This document shows positions 52,475-62,460 of a stretch of 64,000 bases of DNA, piece after piece. The first letter of the stretch is position 1, and every line of letters starts with the position of its first letter. A program made the translations under genes and the position numbers. The DNA is from Faecalibacter rhinopitheci (GTDB lineage: Bacteria; Bacteroidota; Bacteroidia; Flavobacteriales; Weeksellaceae), in assembly GCF_015234135.1 (NCBI RefSeq), contig NZ_JADGIK010000004.1, positions 186,001 through 250,000 on the forward strand, in the 5' to 3' direction. The notes below the pieces were generated by a model. That model worked only from the letters and a program-made list of their open reading frames with translations, had not been told where the DNA came from and made no database searches.

Positions 52475-53794
52475 ATGAGTCAGGAAAATGACAAAAATAT
52501 AGTCCTTGCCATTAATGAGAAACCAACGTTAGGGCAAGGAATTTTATTGAGTATACAACATTTATTTGCAATGTTTGGAGCTACTGTTTTAGTTCCTGCT
52601 CTCACCGGAATGAATCCTTCTATTGCTTTAATATCAAGTGGTCTAGGGACTCTTGCATTTATTTTAATTACACGAGGAAAAGTACCTTCATACTTAGGTT
52701 CATCATTTGCCTTTATTAATCCTATTATCGCATTAAAAGCTTTAGAGGCAGATCCCAATAGCTCTCTAGAAATGGGAAGTTTTTTGGTAGGAAGTTTTGT
52801 AATAGGATTAGTCTATGCACTAGTTGCTCTAATAATATCTAAAGCAGGAACTAATTGGCTCATGAAATTATTACCACCAATTGTTGTGGGCCCAGTTATA
52901 ATGGTGATTGGTTTAGGTCTGGCTACCACAGCTGTCAGCATGGTAACGAATAACTCAAATGGGGAATATGATTTGAATTTCGTAATAGTTGGTTTTTTTA
53001 CTTTACTGATAACAATTATAGCAGCAATTTTTAGTCGTGGTTTTTTAAGTGTTGTTCCTATATTAGTTGGTATAATCGGAGGTTACGTTTTCTCAATAAT
53101 TATGGGTATTGTAGATTTAGAACCCGTTATTAAAGCTAAGTGGTTCGAAATACCAGATTTTACAGTTCCTTTTTTAGATTATACACCTACTTTATCGTGG
53201 TATGTTATTTTTTTAATGGTTCCTGTAGCAATAGTACCAATTGCTGAGCATATAGGTCATCAATTAGTATTAAGTAAAGTGATCAATAAAGATTTAATAA
53301 AAGACCCTGGTTTAGATCGCTCAATGTTAGGCGATGGTATAGCTACGATGCTCGCTTCTTTGATCGGTGGACCGCCAAATACTACTTATGGAGAAAACAT
53401 AGGAGTATTGGCAATTACTAGAGCATTTAGTATTTATGTATTTTTAGGTGCTGCTTGTTTCGCAATTTTATTTGGTTTTTGTGGAAAAATATCCGCCCTA
53501 CTTAGTACAATTCCGACACCAGTTATGGGTGGAGTATCAATCCTTTTATTTGGAATTATAGCTTCAAGTGGATTACGAATGTTAGTGGAAAATAATGTTG
53601 ATTTCAAAATAAAAAGAAATTTAATAATTTCATCTGTTATTTTAGTTATTGGTATTGGTGGTGCTGCAATACATATAGGAAATATGTTTTCTTTAGAAGG
53701 AATGGCTTTAGCATCTATTGTAGGTGTAGTTTTAAATTTAGTACTACCTGGAAGAGAATTTATTAATTTTAATGAAATGTTTAAAGAAGAATAA
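52475..53794 (+). CDS. uraA: Uracil/xanthine permease
   Basis: A 439-residue nucleobase:proton symporter of the NCS2 family with 14 transmembrane helices. Motifs include GILLSIQHLFAMFGATVLVP, SSFAFINPIIALKA, PPIVVGPVIMVIGLGLA, and the substrate-binding region IAEHIGHQLVLSKV followed by GDGIATMLASLIGGPPNTTY and GENIGVLAITRA. The Glu in the TM8 region (PIAEHIGH) and Gly/Pro-rich loop match UraA, favouring uracil, but xanthine cannot be excluded. It is probably monocistronic. Confidence 0.92.
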   Translation: MSQENDKNIVLAINEKPTLGQGILLSIQHLFAMFGATVLVPALTGMNPSIALISSGLGTLAFILITRGKVPSYLGSSFAFINPIIALKALEADPNSSLEMGSFLVGSFVIGLVYALVALIISKAGTNWLMKLLPPIVVGPVIMVIGLGLATTAVSMVTNNSNGEYDLNFVIVGFFTLLITIIAAIFSRGFLSVVPILVGIIGGYVFSIIMGIVDLEPVIKAKWFEIPDFTVPFLDYTPTLSWYVIFLMVPVAIVPIAEHIGHQLVLSKVINKDLIKDPGLDRSMLGDGIATMLASLIGGPPNTTYGENIGVLAITRAFSIYVFLGAACFAILFGFCGKISALLSTIPTPVMGGVSILLFGIIASSGLRMLVENNVDFKIKRNLIISSVILVIGIGGAAIHIGNMFSLEGMALASIVGVVLNLVLPGREFINFNEMFKEE

Positions 53795-53932
53795 ATATTA
53801 AAGGTTTTTGAAATTGATTATCTTCAAATGATTCATATTTCAAATTTTTATTTTAAAGATTCATAAATGTAAAGCTTATGTAATGATATTTTATATTTTA
53901 GTAACTTATTATAAATCTTGAATTTACTCTAT

Positions 53933-55558
53933 ATGAGATTAAATTTTAAAACAATCTTTGCCTTGTTAGGTGTTGTTTCTCTATCATTTACGGCTTGTTC
54001 AACGAATAATTCGTCGAAAAAAGTGGTATATAAAAAAGTAACAAAACCTACAACAAAACCATCGACTACGACGACTATTCCTAAAGGGAATAATCAAACA
54101 ACTGTTGTTAAGCCAGAAATAGCTAAACCAAAAGAAGAAATTTTCAAAGTAACTCTTCCTGATATCAATCGTGAGTTTAGAGCAGCTTGGGTTGCTACAG
54201 TAGCAAATATCAACTGGCCTTCTAAACGTAATTTAACGACTGAGCAGCAAAAAGAAGAAGCCATAAAATTATTGGATATGCTAGAAGCAAATAATTTTAA
54301 TGCTGTTATTTTTCAAGTTCGCCCATCAGGAGATGCATTGTATAAAAGTAATTTTGAACCTTGGTCATATTTCTTAACTGGAGAAATAGGAAAAAGTCCT
54401 TATCCTTTTTATGATCCTTTAGAATTTTGGGTAGAAGAATCTCATAAAAGAGGTTTAGAATTGCATGTATGGTTAAATCCATATCGTGCGCATCATTCGA
54501 GTGGGGGAGCTGTGACGAGTGAATCTATAGTTAAGCAAACACCTGAAAATATTGTAAGGTTAAAAAATGGAATGTATTGGTTTGATCCAGCTGACAAGAA
54601 TACTCAAAATCACGTATCTAATGTTGTCAAAGATATTGTAAAGAGATACGATATAGATGGGGTACATTTTGATGATTATTTTTATCCATATGCCTCTTAT
54701 AATGGAGGTGCAGATTTTCCTGATAATACTACGTGGAATGAATATAAAGCTAAAGGAGGACATTTATCTAGAGCAGATTGGCGTCGAGAGAATGTAAATA
54801 CAATTATAGAACGTATTTATAAAGAAATTAAACAAGAAAAGCCTTTTGTAAAATTTGGAATTAGTCCTTTCGGAATTTGGAAACCTGGTTATCCAGCAGG
54901 TATCACAGGATCTTCTCAGTACGATGAACTATACGCAGATGCGAAACTATGGCTAAACAAGGGATGGGTTGATTATTTTTCACCTCAATTATATTGGCCA
55001 ATTGAATCTAAAGGGCAAAGTTTTCCGAAATTATTAGAATGGTGGAAATCAGAAAATACGCATAATCGTCATTTATGGCCAGGTTTAAATACAGTTGAGG
55101 TAAAAGCAACTGACCGAACTTCTGAAATTATTAACCAAGTAAAAGTATCAGGTGATATATTGCAAAATAATATAGGAACTATACATTGGAGTATTGCAGG
55201 ATTAACTAAAAATCCATCAATGCTAAATTCTCTAAAAAATGGACCTTATAAAAACAAAGCATTAATTCCGACTATGAATTGGATAAAAGCTGATAAACTT
55301 GAAAAACCAAAACTTTTAATTACAAATCAACCTCAAGATGTTGTAATTAATTGGAAAGAATCTAAGTTAAACAATGTTTCGCAATGGGTTTTATTTACAA
55401 GATACAATGATAACTGGGAAACAACTTTTTTAAATCCGACTACTACATATCAAACGGTGCATAAACAGAAAAATGGTAAAACTTTAAATGCAGTTGCATT
55501 AAAAAGTGTAGATAGATTAGGGAATGAAAGTGATTACGTCGCACAGAAAATTAACTAG
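53933..55558 (+). CDS. GH10-like (GHL10) lipoprotein, possible peptidoglycan glycosidase
   Basis: A 541-residue lipoprotein. MRLNFKTIFALLGVVSLSFTACSTN gives a lipobox with Cys near 22. A Lys/Thr/Pro linker (about 25-75) leads to a GH10-like barrel (about 80-420): FRAAWVATVANINWPSKRN, NNFNAVIFQVRPSGDALYKS, HVWLNPYRAHHSSG, YDIDGVHFDDYFYPYASYNG, KFGISPFGIWKPGYPAG and VDYFSPQLYWPIESKGQSF. It belongs to the same group as E. coli YddW/DigH, which cleaves denuded peptidoglycan glycan strands. A C-terminal FN3-like domain (about 440-541) follows. The ATG at 53933 is used; a TTG five codons upstream is weaker. A 38-bp palindromic terminator follows. Confidence 0.88.
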   Translation: MRLNFKTIFALLGVVSLSFTACSTNNSSKKVVYKKVTKPTTKPSTTTTIPKGNNQTTVVKPEIAKPKEEIFKVTLPDINREFRAAWVATVANINWPSKRNLTTEQQKEEAIKLLDMLEANNFNAVIFQVRPSGDALYKSNFEPWSYFLTGEIGKSPYPFYDPLEFWVEESHKRGLELHVWLNPYRAHHSSGGAVTSESIVKQTPENIVRLKNGMYWFDPADKNTQNHVSNVVKDIVKRYDIDGVHFDDYFYPYASYNGGADFPDNTTWNEYKAKGGHLSRADWRRENVNTIIERIYKEIKQEKPFVKFGISPFGIWKPGYPAGITGSSQYDELYADAKLWLNKGWVDYFSPQLYWPIESKGQSFPKLLEWWKSENTHNRHLWPGLNTVEVKATDRTSEIINQVKVSGDILQNNIGTIHWSIAGLTKNPSMLNSLKNGPYKNKALIPTMNWIKADKLEKPKLLITNQPQDVVINWKESKLNNVSQWVLFTRYNDNWETTFLNPTTTYQTVHKQKNGKTLNAVALKSVDRLGNESDYVAQKIN

Positions 55559-55566
55559 ACCTATTT

Positions 55567-55604
55567 CAATAAAAAAACCGAGATTAATCTCGGTTTTTTT
55601 ATTG
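55567..55604. terminator. Bidirectional terminator, 38-bp perfect palindrome
   Basis: CCGAGATT (55578-55585) and AATCTCGG (55586-55593) form the core, flanked by exact CAATAAAAAAA and TTTTTTTATTG arms. It serves the GH10-like gene and the convergent lipoprotein gene. Confidence 0.85.
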
Positions 55605-55612
55605 AAGTAAAC

Positions 55613-56122
55613 TTATAAGTTTATAATATTTTTATCGTTTATATTATAGTATTTAATAACTTCATTATAATCTTGAGTATTTACAGGAGATATAGATCTT
55701 CCTTGTGCAGCTGGTATAACTACAACTCTAAAAGTTTGATTTCTTATGTAATCAGACCCAGTTAAATTAAATGTTCCTCCAGCATAGATCGTGATATCGT
55801 TTCTAGAGAAATCAAACGTAAAATCTAATTCGTTTCCATCTTCTAAGTAAAAAGTTTTAGGAATTGGTTCCCAGTAAACTGTACCATTGCTCACTTCCGC
55901 TTGTCTGTAGATTAATATAACGTCTTGCTCTGCTAATGCATAGTCAAAAGCTCTATAAATTTGGTAGCCATTATTTTTATACTCGAAATTAACATTTCTT
56001 AAATCGTATACCTCAGATCCAGCCTGAACGTTGTTTACATACCCACCATTGTCATCACTTGTACAGTTTACAAATAACAAACTCATACAAGAAAGTAGTA
56101 AAATTGATAATATTTTATTCAT
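55613..56122 (-). CDS. Lipoprotein of unknown function
   Basis: A 169-residue exported protein. MNKILSILLLSCMSLLFVNCTSDD gives a lipobox Cys20 followed by Asp/Gly residues. The mature part is beta-rich with many aromatic residues: VYDLRNVNFEYKNNGYQIYR, EQDVILIYRQAEVSNGTVYW and FTFDFSRNDITIYAGGTF. The end, QGRSISPVNTQDYNEVIKYY, is similarly structured. I do not recognise a family. It is convergent with the GH10-like gene and divergent from the next one. Confidence 0.7.
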   Translation of the reverse strand: MNKILSILLLSCMSLLFVNCTSDDNGGYVNNVQAGSEVYDLRNVNFEYKNNGYQIYRAFDYALAEQDVILIYRQAEVSNGTVYWEPIPKTFYLEDGNELDFTFDFSRNDITIYAGGTFNLTGSDYIRNQTFRVVVIPAAQGRSISPVNTQDYNEVIKYYNINDKNIINL

Positions 56123-56241
56123 AACGTAAATTTAAAAAATAGTTTCAAATGATGTACCAAAATTTAATTTTATAATTGTATTAAAAATAATTTCGTTACA
56201 ATTATAAATTTTATACATTGTATAGACTAATACAACAAGAC

Positions 56242-57261
56242 ATGAAATTATTATTCTTTCTACTTTCAACCTTATCTTTTGCTCAAACATACTCAATTTT
56301 AAATGAAGACAACAAAGATGTTAGCTATCGCGGCCTTGCTTTTGAATCTGCCACAACATTTATAGTTTCTGGTTCTAAAAATACAATAGGAAAAACGACT
56401 GATGGTGGCAAAACATTTAAGTGGATTAGTCCTACAGTAGTTCAGAATAGAGATTTTAGAGATATTGAAGTTTTATCAAAAGATAATTACATCACTTTAG
56501 GAATTGATGCTCCAGCATATATTCTACAAACCATAGATGGTGGTAAAAATTGGAAGAAAGTATATGAAAATACTCAAAAAGGCATATTCTTAGATGCAAT
56601 GTATGTTGATTCAAAAAATAAAAAAGTATATGTAATTGGTGACCCAATTGAAACTAGTAAACCTTTTGTTTTAACGGCATCTACAACTGATTTAACGAAA
56701 TGGACAATTAATAATTCATTGCTAAATCAAGGTGTACGACTAAAAAATCCTAAAGAAGCTTTTTTTGCATCTAGCGGAAGTAATATTTATGCGGATGCTA
56801 ATCAAGTTATGATAGTTTCAGGAGGTGCAGAATCTAATCTGTATCGATATACAACAAAAGGAGGACAATTATATACTCTCCAAAAATCAAATGCTACAAC
56901 AGCAGGAATTAATGGTATGGCATATGATGCAATTAATAACGTAGGCTACCTTGTAGGAGGAGATTATACGAAACCAATGGATTCTAAATACAATTTATAT
57001 AAATTTAAAATTGATTCAAAAAATCAACTACAATTTATTGATTCATGGAAATATCCAGATGGATATAAGTCTGGTGTAACGATTCTAAGCAAAGATAAAG
57101 TTGTTGTTTGTGGTTATTCAGGTGTAGATTATTCTGTAGATGGAGGACATAATTGGAAAAATATAACAAAAGATAGTTACAACACTTGCCTTGCATCACC
57201 CGATAAAAAGTATGTTATTCTTGTCGGAAATAAAGGTAAAATTGGGAAAATAAATTTTTAA
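56242..57261 (+). CDS. Exported beta-propeller (YCF48/BNR-type)
   Basis: A 339-residue exported protein. MKLLFFLLSTLSFAQ is a short Sec signal; an upstream TTG in frame is a poorer start. The mature part is a propeller with BNR/YCF48-like turns: TIGKTTDGGKTFKWIS, YILQTIDGGKNWKKVYE and YSVDGGHNWKNI. Similar proteins are labelled photosystem II stability factor-like or oxidoreductase in Bacteroidota. No enzymatic residues can be assigned. It ends in a good terminator. Confidence 0.8.
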   Translation: MKLLFFLLSTLSFAQTYSILNEDNKDVSYRGLAFESATTFIVSGSKNTIGKTTDGGKTFKWISPTVVQNRDFRDIEVLSKDNYITLGIDAPAYILQTIDGGKNWKKVYENTQKGIFLDAMYVDSKNKKVYVIGDPIETSKPFVLTASTTDLTKWTINNSLLNQGVRLKNPKEAFFASSGSNIYADANQVMIVSGGAESNLYRYTTKGGQLYTLQKSNATTAGINGMAYDAINNVGYLVGGDYTKPMDSKYNLYKFKIDSKNQLQFIDSWKYPDGYKSGVTILSKDKVVVCGYSGVDYSVDGGHNWKNITKDSYNTCLASPDKKYVILVGNKGKIGKINF

Positions 57262-57266
57262 TATAT

Positions 57267-57292
57267 AAATCCAGCATTTGCTGGATTTTTTT
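57267..57292 (+). terminator. Terminator after propeller gene
   Basis: AAATCCAGC (57267-57275) pairs with GCTGGATTT (57280-57288) around ATTT, followed by a T run. Confidence 0.8.
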
Positions 57293-57351
57293 ATAGAATT
57301 GATTTTAGGTTAATTATTTGTTTTAAATTAGTTATAACCAAATTTTAAATT

Positions 57352-57801
57352 ATGAAAATTAAAGCTGAAGCAAGTATTCAAATTCTCCGTCCAATTCATG
57401 ATGTTTTTGAAGCTATAATTAATCCTGACAAAATGAGGACTTATTTTATTGAATCCTCGAGCGGTCCATTAGAAGCTTACAAAACAGTTATTTGGAAATT
57501 TCCAGAATTTGACGATACATTTCCTGTTACAGGGATTCTAATTAAACCCAATGAATATATTTCCTTTGATTGGAGTGGTGGTAAGGATAAAATGATGGTC
57601 GAAATCTATCTTAGTAAATATGGGGAAGATTTTACCATTATTAATATAATTGAACATGAGTTTGATGATAACAAGGAAGGTATAGAAAGAGCTATAAGAC
57701 AAACAGCAGGATGGGCTAATTTTTTATCGTGTATGAAGGCAAGTTTAGAATATGGAATTAATCTACGTACGGGAGCCTTTGACTTTATGAAAGACATTTA
57801 A
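57352..57801 (+). CDS. SRPBCC/AHSA1-like protein
   Basis: A 149-residue cytoplasmic protein of the SRPBCC superfamily. It starts MKIKAEASIQILRPIHDVFE with AIINPDKMRTYFIESSSGPL, and ends in a long helix (IRQTAGWANFLSCMKASLEY). A GDNTF-like segment (VTGILIKPNEYISFDWSGGK) lines the cavity. The fold binds hydrophobic ligands or acts as a co-chaperone (Aha1-type). Ligand and partner are unknown. The DUF2461 gene begins 26 bases after it, so the two are probably co-transcribed. Confidence 0.85.
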   Translation: MKIKAEASIQILRPIHDVFEAIINPDKMRTYFIESSSGPLEAYKTVIWKFPEFDDTFPVTGILIKPNEYISFDWSGGKDKMMVEIYLSKYGEDFTIINIIEHEFDDNKEGIERAIRQTAGWANFLSCMKASLEYGINLRTGAFDFMKDI

Positions 57802-57827
57802 TACTCTAACTCAAATTAAGAAATAGC

Positions 57828-58484
57828 ATGCATTATATATTTGAATATTTAGATAAACTTAAGAATAATAATTCCAGAGAATGGTTTCATGCCAATAAAG
57901 AAGAATTCGAAAAAGCAAAATATGAAGCTCATCGTATTTTTGATAATATATATCAAGAATTGTCAAAAATTGAAGAATTAGAGCGCATAAAAAAATATAG
58001 AATAAATAGAGATATTAGATTTTCATTAGATAAAACACCTTATAAAACACATTTTTCTGCATTCATAGGCCGAAAAAAACCGTACAATCGTGGAGGTTTC
58101 TACATCCATTTTGAAAGTAATAAATGTTTTATTGCTGGCGGTTTTTGGGGTCCCGAAAAAGAAGATTTATTACGAATAAGACAGGCGATAGATTATTCGG
58201 ATGAACTAGAAAACATTTTACGACAAAAGCCGATAGTTCAATCCTTTGGTATTTTGTTCGGTGAAGAATTAAAAACTGCTCCAAAAGGTTTCCCGAAAGA
58301 TCATGAAAGAATTGAGTTATTACGTAAAAAACAGTTTTTGTTGATAAAAAATCTTAAGGATGAAGAAGTTTACTTTGAAAACTTTGCAAAAACAGTCTGT
58401 AAAGAATATAAAATTCTACTACCTTTCTTTGATTATATGACAGAGGTTTTAACAACAAATAGCAACGGAGAAATAATAATTTAA
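57828..58484 (+). CDS. DUF2461 family protein
   Basis: A 218-residue protein matching the DUF2461 (TIGR02453) family. Motifs are FEYLDKLKNNNSREWFHANK, EFEKAKYEAHRIFDNIY, RDIRFSLDKTPYKTHFSAFI and GGFYIHFESNKCFIAGGFWG. The family is widespread in bacteria and fungi and uncharacterised. It follows the SRPBCC gene on the same strand. Its C-terminus (YKILLPFFDYMTEV) is shared with most family members. Confidence 0.9.
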   Translation: MHYIFEYLDKLKNNNSREWFHANKEEFEKAKYEAHRIFDNIYQELSKIEELERIKKYRINRDIRFSLDKTPYKTHFSAFIGRKKPYNRGGFYIHFESNKCFIAGGFWGPEKEDLLRIRQAIDYSDELENILRQKPIVQSFGILFGEELKTAPKGFPKDHERIELLRKKQFLLIKNLKDEEVYFENFAKTVCKEYKILLPFFDYMTEVLTTNSNGEIII

Positions 58485-58634
58485 AATTAAAATTAAGAAA
58501 AAAAGATACAGTCAACTTTTATCATTATTAATTTTTCTTCAATCAAAACTATTTATACATCTCTAAATATGGTTTAAAAGTCTTTTTTAACAATTATTAT
58601 TTAACGAAATTTGATTTTTATTCAATATTAAATC

Positions 58635-60398
58635 ATGAAAGCACCACAAAGAGTTTTTGATATCCCCACATTTCAATTAGAAAAATATAATGAAATCGAT
58701 ATTTTTAGTTCAAAAATTAATGGAAAATGGAAAGGTATTAAAACAAACGATTTTCTAAATCGAGTAAAAAATATATCCAAAGGTTTATACGGTTTAGGTG
58801 TGCGTCCTAACGATAAAGTTGCAATAATTAGTGAAAATAGATTAGAGTGGAATCTTCTTGATTTTGCAATTCAGCAAATAGGAGCAGTAGTTGTAGCAAT
58901 GTATCCAAACATTTCTGATGAGGACTATAAATTCATTTTTAATGACGCTGAAATTAAATTTTGTGTAGTAAGTAATGATAATTTATACCAACGTCTTTTA
59001 GGAATTAAAGATGAAATCCCAACACTCGAATTTGTTTTTACGTTTAATTCTTATCCTCACCTACCGCATTGGTTTGAGTTAATAGGAAAAGGATTTGATG
59101 TTTCTGATGAAACTTTAAATGAACTTCGAAATAACGTTCAGCCTAATCATATAGCTACCTTAATTTATACATCAGGAACCACAGGAAATCCTAAAGGTGT
59201 AATGCTTTCACATAAAAATCTATTAGCAGATGTTATAAGTTCTGAATATTCATTTCCCATTGCAGCATACGATAAAGCATTATCATTTTTGCCTGCTTGT
59301 CATGCCTACGAACGTTGCTTTCATTATGTATATATGTATATGGGTGTTACTATTTACTATGCCGAATCTATGGATGTCATAGGTGAAAATATGAAAGAAA
59401 TAAAACCAGAAATTTTCTCTGCTGTGCCACGTGTTTTAGAAAAAGTATTTGACAAAATAATGGCTACAGGTGAACAATTATCTGGGATAAAAAGGAAATT
59501 ATTTTTTTGGGCAATAGCTTTAGGTGAGCAATATGATGTAGACGAAGCAAACCATTCTACTTGGTATAAAATACAATTAAAAATTGCTAGGAAATTAGTT
59601 TTCTCAAAATGGAGAGCTGCATTAGGCGGCAATATTAAAGGTATTGCATCGGGAAGCGCAACTTTACAAGAACGATTATTAAAAATATATCTTGCAGCAG
59701 GTATTCCTATTTGGGAAGGCTATGGGTTAACAGAAGCAGGTCCATGTGTGTCTGTAAATTGTATAAAAAGAGGAATTAAAATCGGAACTGTTGGTATTCC
59801 TTTAATTAATATTGATGTAAAGTTAGCAGAAGATGGAGAAATCCTTGTAAAAGGCGATAATGTAATGGTTGGATATTACAATAATCCGACAGCAACAGCA
59901 GAAACCATAAAAGATGGCTGGCTGTATACTGGGGATATAGGTGTATTTGAAGGGAAATTTCTTAAAATCATTGATCGTAAAAAAGAAATGTTTAAAACTT
60001 CTGGCGGAAAATATATAGTTCCTCAACAAATTGAAAAAAAATTGGTTGAGTCTAAATTTATTGAACAAGCAATAGTAATTGGTGAAGGGAAGCATTTCCC
60101 CGCGGCGATTATAGTACCGGCATTTCAAAATTTAAGAGAATGGGCAACTATCCATCACAGAGATATACTTAATTTATCAAAAGAGGAATTTTTAAATCAC
60201 GATATCGTTAAAAATAAAGTCCAAGAGGAAATAAATATTTCGAATTTAAATTTTGGAAATTGGGAACAAATCAAAAAATTTGCGATAATTCCAAATGAAT
60301 TTACGATAGAAACAGGAGAGCTTACTCCAACATTAAAAATGAAACGTAAAGTAATATTGAAAAAATTTGATTCAATAATTCAAAATATTTATAATTAA
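58635..60398 (+). CDS. Long-chain acyl-CoA synthetase, tandem copy 1
   Basis: Activates a fatty acid to acyl-AMP and then acyl-CoA in the cytoplasm. The 587 residues carry the ATP/AMP signature LIYTSGTTGNPKGVMLSHKN (about 177-196), the A5 motif IPIWEGYGLTEAGPCVSVN, TGDIG with YNNPTATAETIKDGWL, IIDRKKEMFKTSGGKYIVPQ and the C-terminal PTLKMKRKVILKKF with the catalytic Lys. It is the first of three adjacent paralogues with matching motifs. Residues differ around the fatty-acid pocket (GAVVVAMYPN, ACHAYERC), so chain-length preference may differ. There is a 150-base leader. Confidence 0.93.
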   Translation: MKAPQRVFDIPTFQLEKYNEIDIFSSKINGKWKGIKTNDFLNRVKNISKGLYGLGVRPNDKVAIISENRLEWNLLDFAIQQIGAVVVAMYPNISDEDYKFIFNDAEIKFCVVSNDNLYQRLLGIKDEIPTLEFVFTFNSYPHLPHWFELIGKGFDVSDETLNELRNNVQPNHIATLIYTSGTTGNPKGVMLSHKNLLADVISSEYSFPIAAYDKALSFLPACHAYERCFHYVYMYMGVTIYYAESMDVIGENMKEIKPEIFSAVPRVLEKVFDKIMATGEQLSGIKRKLFFWAIALGEQYDVDEANHSTWYKIQLKIARKLVFSKWRAALGGNIKGIASGSATLQERLLKIYLAAGIPIWEGYGLTEAGPCVSVNCIKRGIKIGTVGIPLINIDVKLAEDGEILVKGDNVMVGYYNNPTATAETIKDGWLYTGDIGVFEGKFLKIIDRKKEMFKTSGGKYIVPQQIEKKLVESKFIEQAIVIGEGKHFPAAIIVPAFQNLREWATIHHRDILNLSKEEFLNHDIVKNKVQEEINISNLNFGNWEQIKKFAIIPNEFTIETGELTPTLKMKRKVILKKFDSIIQNIYN

Positions 60399-60407
60399 TT
60401 AGATACA

Positions 60408-60431
60408 TAAGACCTCTTTGCGGAGGTCTTA
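60408..60431 (+). terminator. Stem-loop after first acyl-CoA synthetase
   Basis: TAAGACCTC (60408-60416) pairs with GAGGTCTTA (60423-60431) around a 6-base loop. No long T run follows, so termination would be partial. Some read-through into the second copy is possible. Confidence 0.6.
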
Positions 60432-60622
60432 AATTTTATGTCTTATTATGATAAATGTATAATGATTTATTTGTTTATTTGTTAAATATACAGGTTAAAA
60501 CATTGCTTTGATTATGTATTTATAATAAAACAGGGTATTTTTTTAAAAATTTATTATTCTTGCATAGGAAATTTAATTTTTTATTTGATATTTGTTTTTA
60601 TCAAAACCATAAAAAAATAATT

Positions 60623-62389
60623 ATGAATCAACCCAAACGATTGTTTGATTTACCATATCGTCAATTAGAATTATTTCCAGACTTAAATATGCTTAATGCG
60701 AAAAAAGATGGAAAATGGTTAGCCATTACTTCTAAAAGATTTATAGCGTTAGTCAACGAGGTGTCTAAAGGTTTGTTAGCTAATGGTGTAAAACAAGGAG
60801 ATAAAGTTGGATTAATCTCTGAGAACCGGCTAGAATGGAATGTGATTGACTTTGCAATTCAACAAATTGGTGGCGTTGTGGTTGCAATTTATCCAAATAT
60901 TTCTGATGCTGATTATCAATATATTTTTAATGATGCTGAAATAAAAATTTGTATAGTAAGTAATGCAAGTTTATATGATCGTATAACTGATTTAAAAAAC
61001 AATTTACCAACTTTAGAAAAACTTTATATCATCAATTCTGTTCCTCATAAGACTAATTGGGACGAGTTAATAACGCAAGGTGAGTACATAACACAAGCTC
61101 AGATTGATCATTTAAAAGATCAAGTCCATGAAGATGATCTAGCTACACTAATATATACTTCCGGAACAACCGGAACTCCGAAAGGCGTAATGCTTTCCCA
61201 TAAAAATATTTTAAGTAATGCCATTGGAGCGGATCGTCCGACACCAACAAAAGCGTATGATAAAGCACTTACATTTTTGCCTTCCTGTCATGCGTACGAA
61301 CGCATGATTCAGTATTTATATATGTATAAAGGAATGCAAGTATATTATGCAGAATCAATGGATACAATTGGTGAAAATATGAAGGAGATTCAGCCTGATA
61401 TGATTTCTGCAGTACCTCGATTATTAGAGAAGGTATATGAAAAAATCATGGCTAAAGGAAATGAATTAACTGGAATAAAACGTAAGCTATTTTTTTGGGC
61501 AGTTAAAGTAGGAGAATCTTATGATCCTAATCCAGAAAACAGATCTTTTGCCTATAACTTAAAGTATTCAATCGCTCATCGATTAGTATTGTCTAAGTGG
61601 AAAGAAGGTTTAGGTGGTAACTTAGGTGCTGTATGTTCAGGAAGTGCTGCGCTTAATCAAAGATTAATGCGTTTATATTTCGCTGCCAAAGTTAATGTAT
61701 ACGAAGGATATGGATTAACGGAAGCTTCACCTTTAATTTCTGTAAATTCTTATCAAGATGGTGTCTTAATTGGATCTGTAGGACCAGCTATTCCTGGAGT
61801 CGAATTCAAATTAGCAAATGATGGCGAAATTATGGTGAAAGGCCCTAATGTAATGTTAGGCTATTATAATAAACCAGAAGCTACCGCTGAGGTTATAAAA
61901 GATGGATGGTTATTAACAGGGGATATTGGAGAAATTATTGATGGAAAATTCTTAAAAATTATTGACCGTAAAAAGGAAATGTTTAAAACTTCTGGTGGAA
62001 AATATATCGTACCTGCACAAATAGAATCTAAGATGGTAGAGTCAGATTTTATTGAACAATTTATGGTCATCGGCGAAAATAGAAAATTTCCTGCCGCATT
62101 AGTTGTTCCATCTTATCAAAATTTAAAGGAATGGGCTAAAAATAATGCAAAAGATATTCTTTCTCTTCCTCACGAAGAATTCCTAAAGACAAAAGAGATT
62201 AAAACTAAATTAAACGAAGAAGTCAATAGAATTAATTCGAATTTTGGAAACTGGGAAACGATTAAAAAAATAGAAATAATTCCAACGGAATTCTCAATAG
62301 AAGGAGGCGAATTAACACCTACTCTAAAGCTGAAAAGGAAAGTCATTTTAGAAAAATACAAAGAAAGTATTGATAAAATATATCAATAA
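60623..62389 (+). CDS. Long-chain acyl-CoA synthetase, tandem copy 2
   Basis: The 588-residue paralogue of the preceding gene, with the same ATP/AMP signature (LIYTSGTTGTPKGVMLSHKN), VNVYEGYGLTEASPLISVN, MLGYYNKPEATAEVIKDGWL and FKTSGGKYIVPAQIESKM. It begins MNQPKRLFDLPYRQLELF, matching the opening of copies 1 and 3, so the ATG at 60623 is used instead of frames further upstream. The spacing to copy 1 is 224 bases, with a weak stem-loop between. It lies upstream of copy 3 with a separate terminator. Confidence 0.93.
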   Translation: MNQPKRLFDLPYRQLELFPDLNMLNAKKDGKWLAITSKRFIALVNEVSKGLLANGVKQGDKVGLISENRLEWNVIDFAIQQIGGVVVAIYPNISDADYQYIFNDAEIKICIVSNASLYDRITDLKNNLPTLEKLYIINSVPHKTNWDELITQGEYITQAQIDHLKDQVHEDDLATLIYTSGTTGTPKGVMLSHKNILSNAIGADRPTPTKAYDKALTFLPSCHAYERMIQYLYMYKGMQVYYAESMDTIGENMKEIQPDMISAVPRLLEKVYEKIMAKGNELTGIKRKLFFWAVKVGESYDPNPENRSFAYNLKYSIAHRLVLSKWKEGLGGNLGAVCSGSAALNQRLMRLYFAAKVNVYEGYGLTEASPLISVNSYQDGVLIGSVGPAIPGVEFKLANDGEIMVKGPNVMLGYYNKPEATAEVIKDGWLLTGDIGEIIDGKFLKIIDRKKEMFKTSGGKYIVPAQIESKMVESDFIEQFMVIGENRKFPAALVVPSYQNLKEWAKNNAKDILSLPHEEFLKTKEIKTKLNEEVNRINSNFGNWETIKKIEIIPTEFSIEGGELTPTLKLKRKVILEKYKESIDKIYQ

Positions 62390-62413
62390 GACTGATATAA
62401 ATTTAAAATTAAG

Positions 62414-62460
62414 ATGAACAAAACTCAATTTATTAAAATTGAATTTTGTTCATTTTTTTT
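62414..62460 (+). terminator. Terminator after second acyl-CoA synthetase
   Basis: ATGAACAAAA (62414-62423) pairs with TTTTGTTCAT (62444-62453). A second block (TCAATTT/AAATTGA) extends the stem, followed by a T run. Confidence 0.8.

Noticed and set aside
53918-53932. TTG start for the GH10-like lipoprotein
   Set aside because: The ATG at 53933 gives a standard lipoprotein signal. The upstream codons add residues without a better start signal.
56218-56241. TTG start for the BNR-type propeller gene
   Set aside because: It would add eight polar residues before a clean signal peptide. The ATG at 56242 is better.
60560-60622. Upstream start for the second acyl-CoA synthetase
   Set aside because: The extra residues are unlike the paralogues. 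All three copies open at the MNxPxRxFDL-type ATG.
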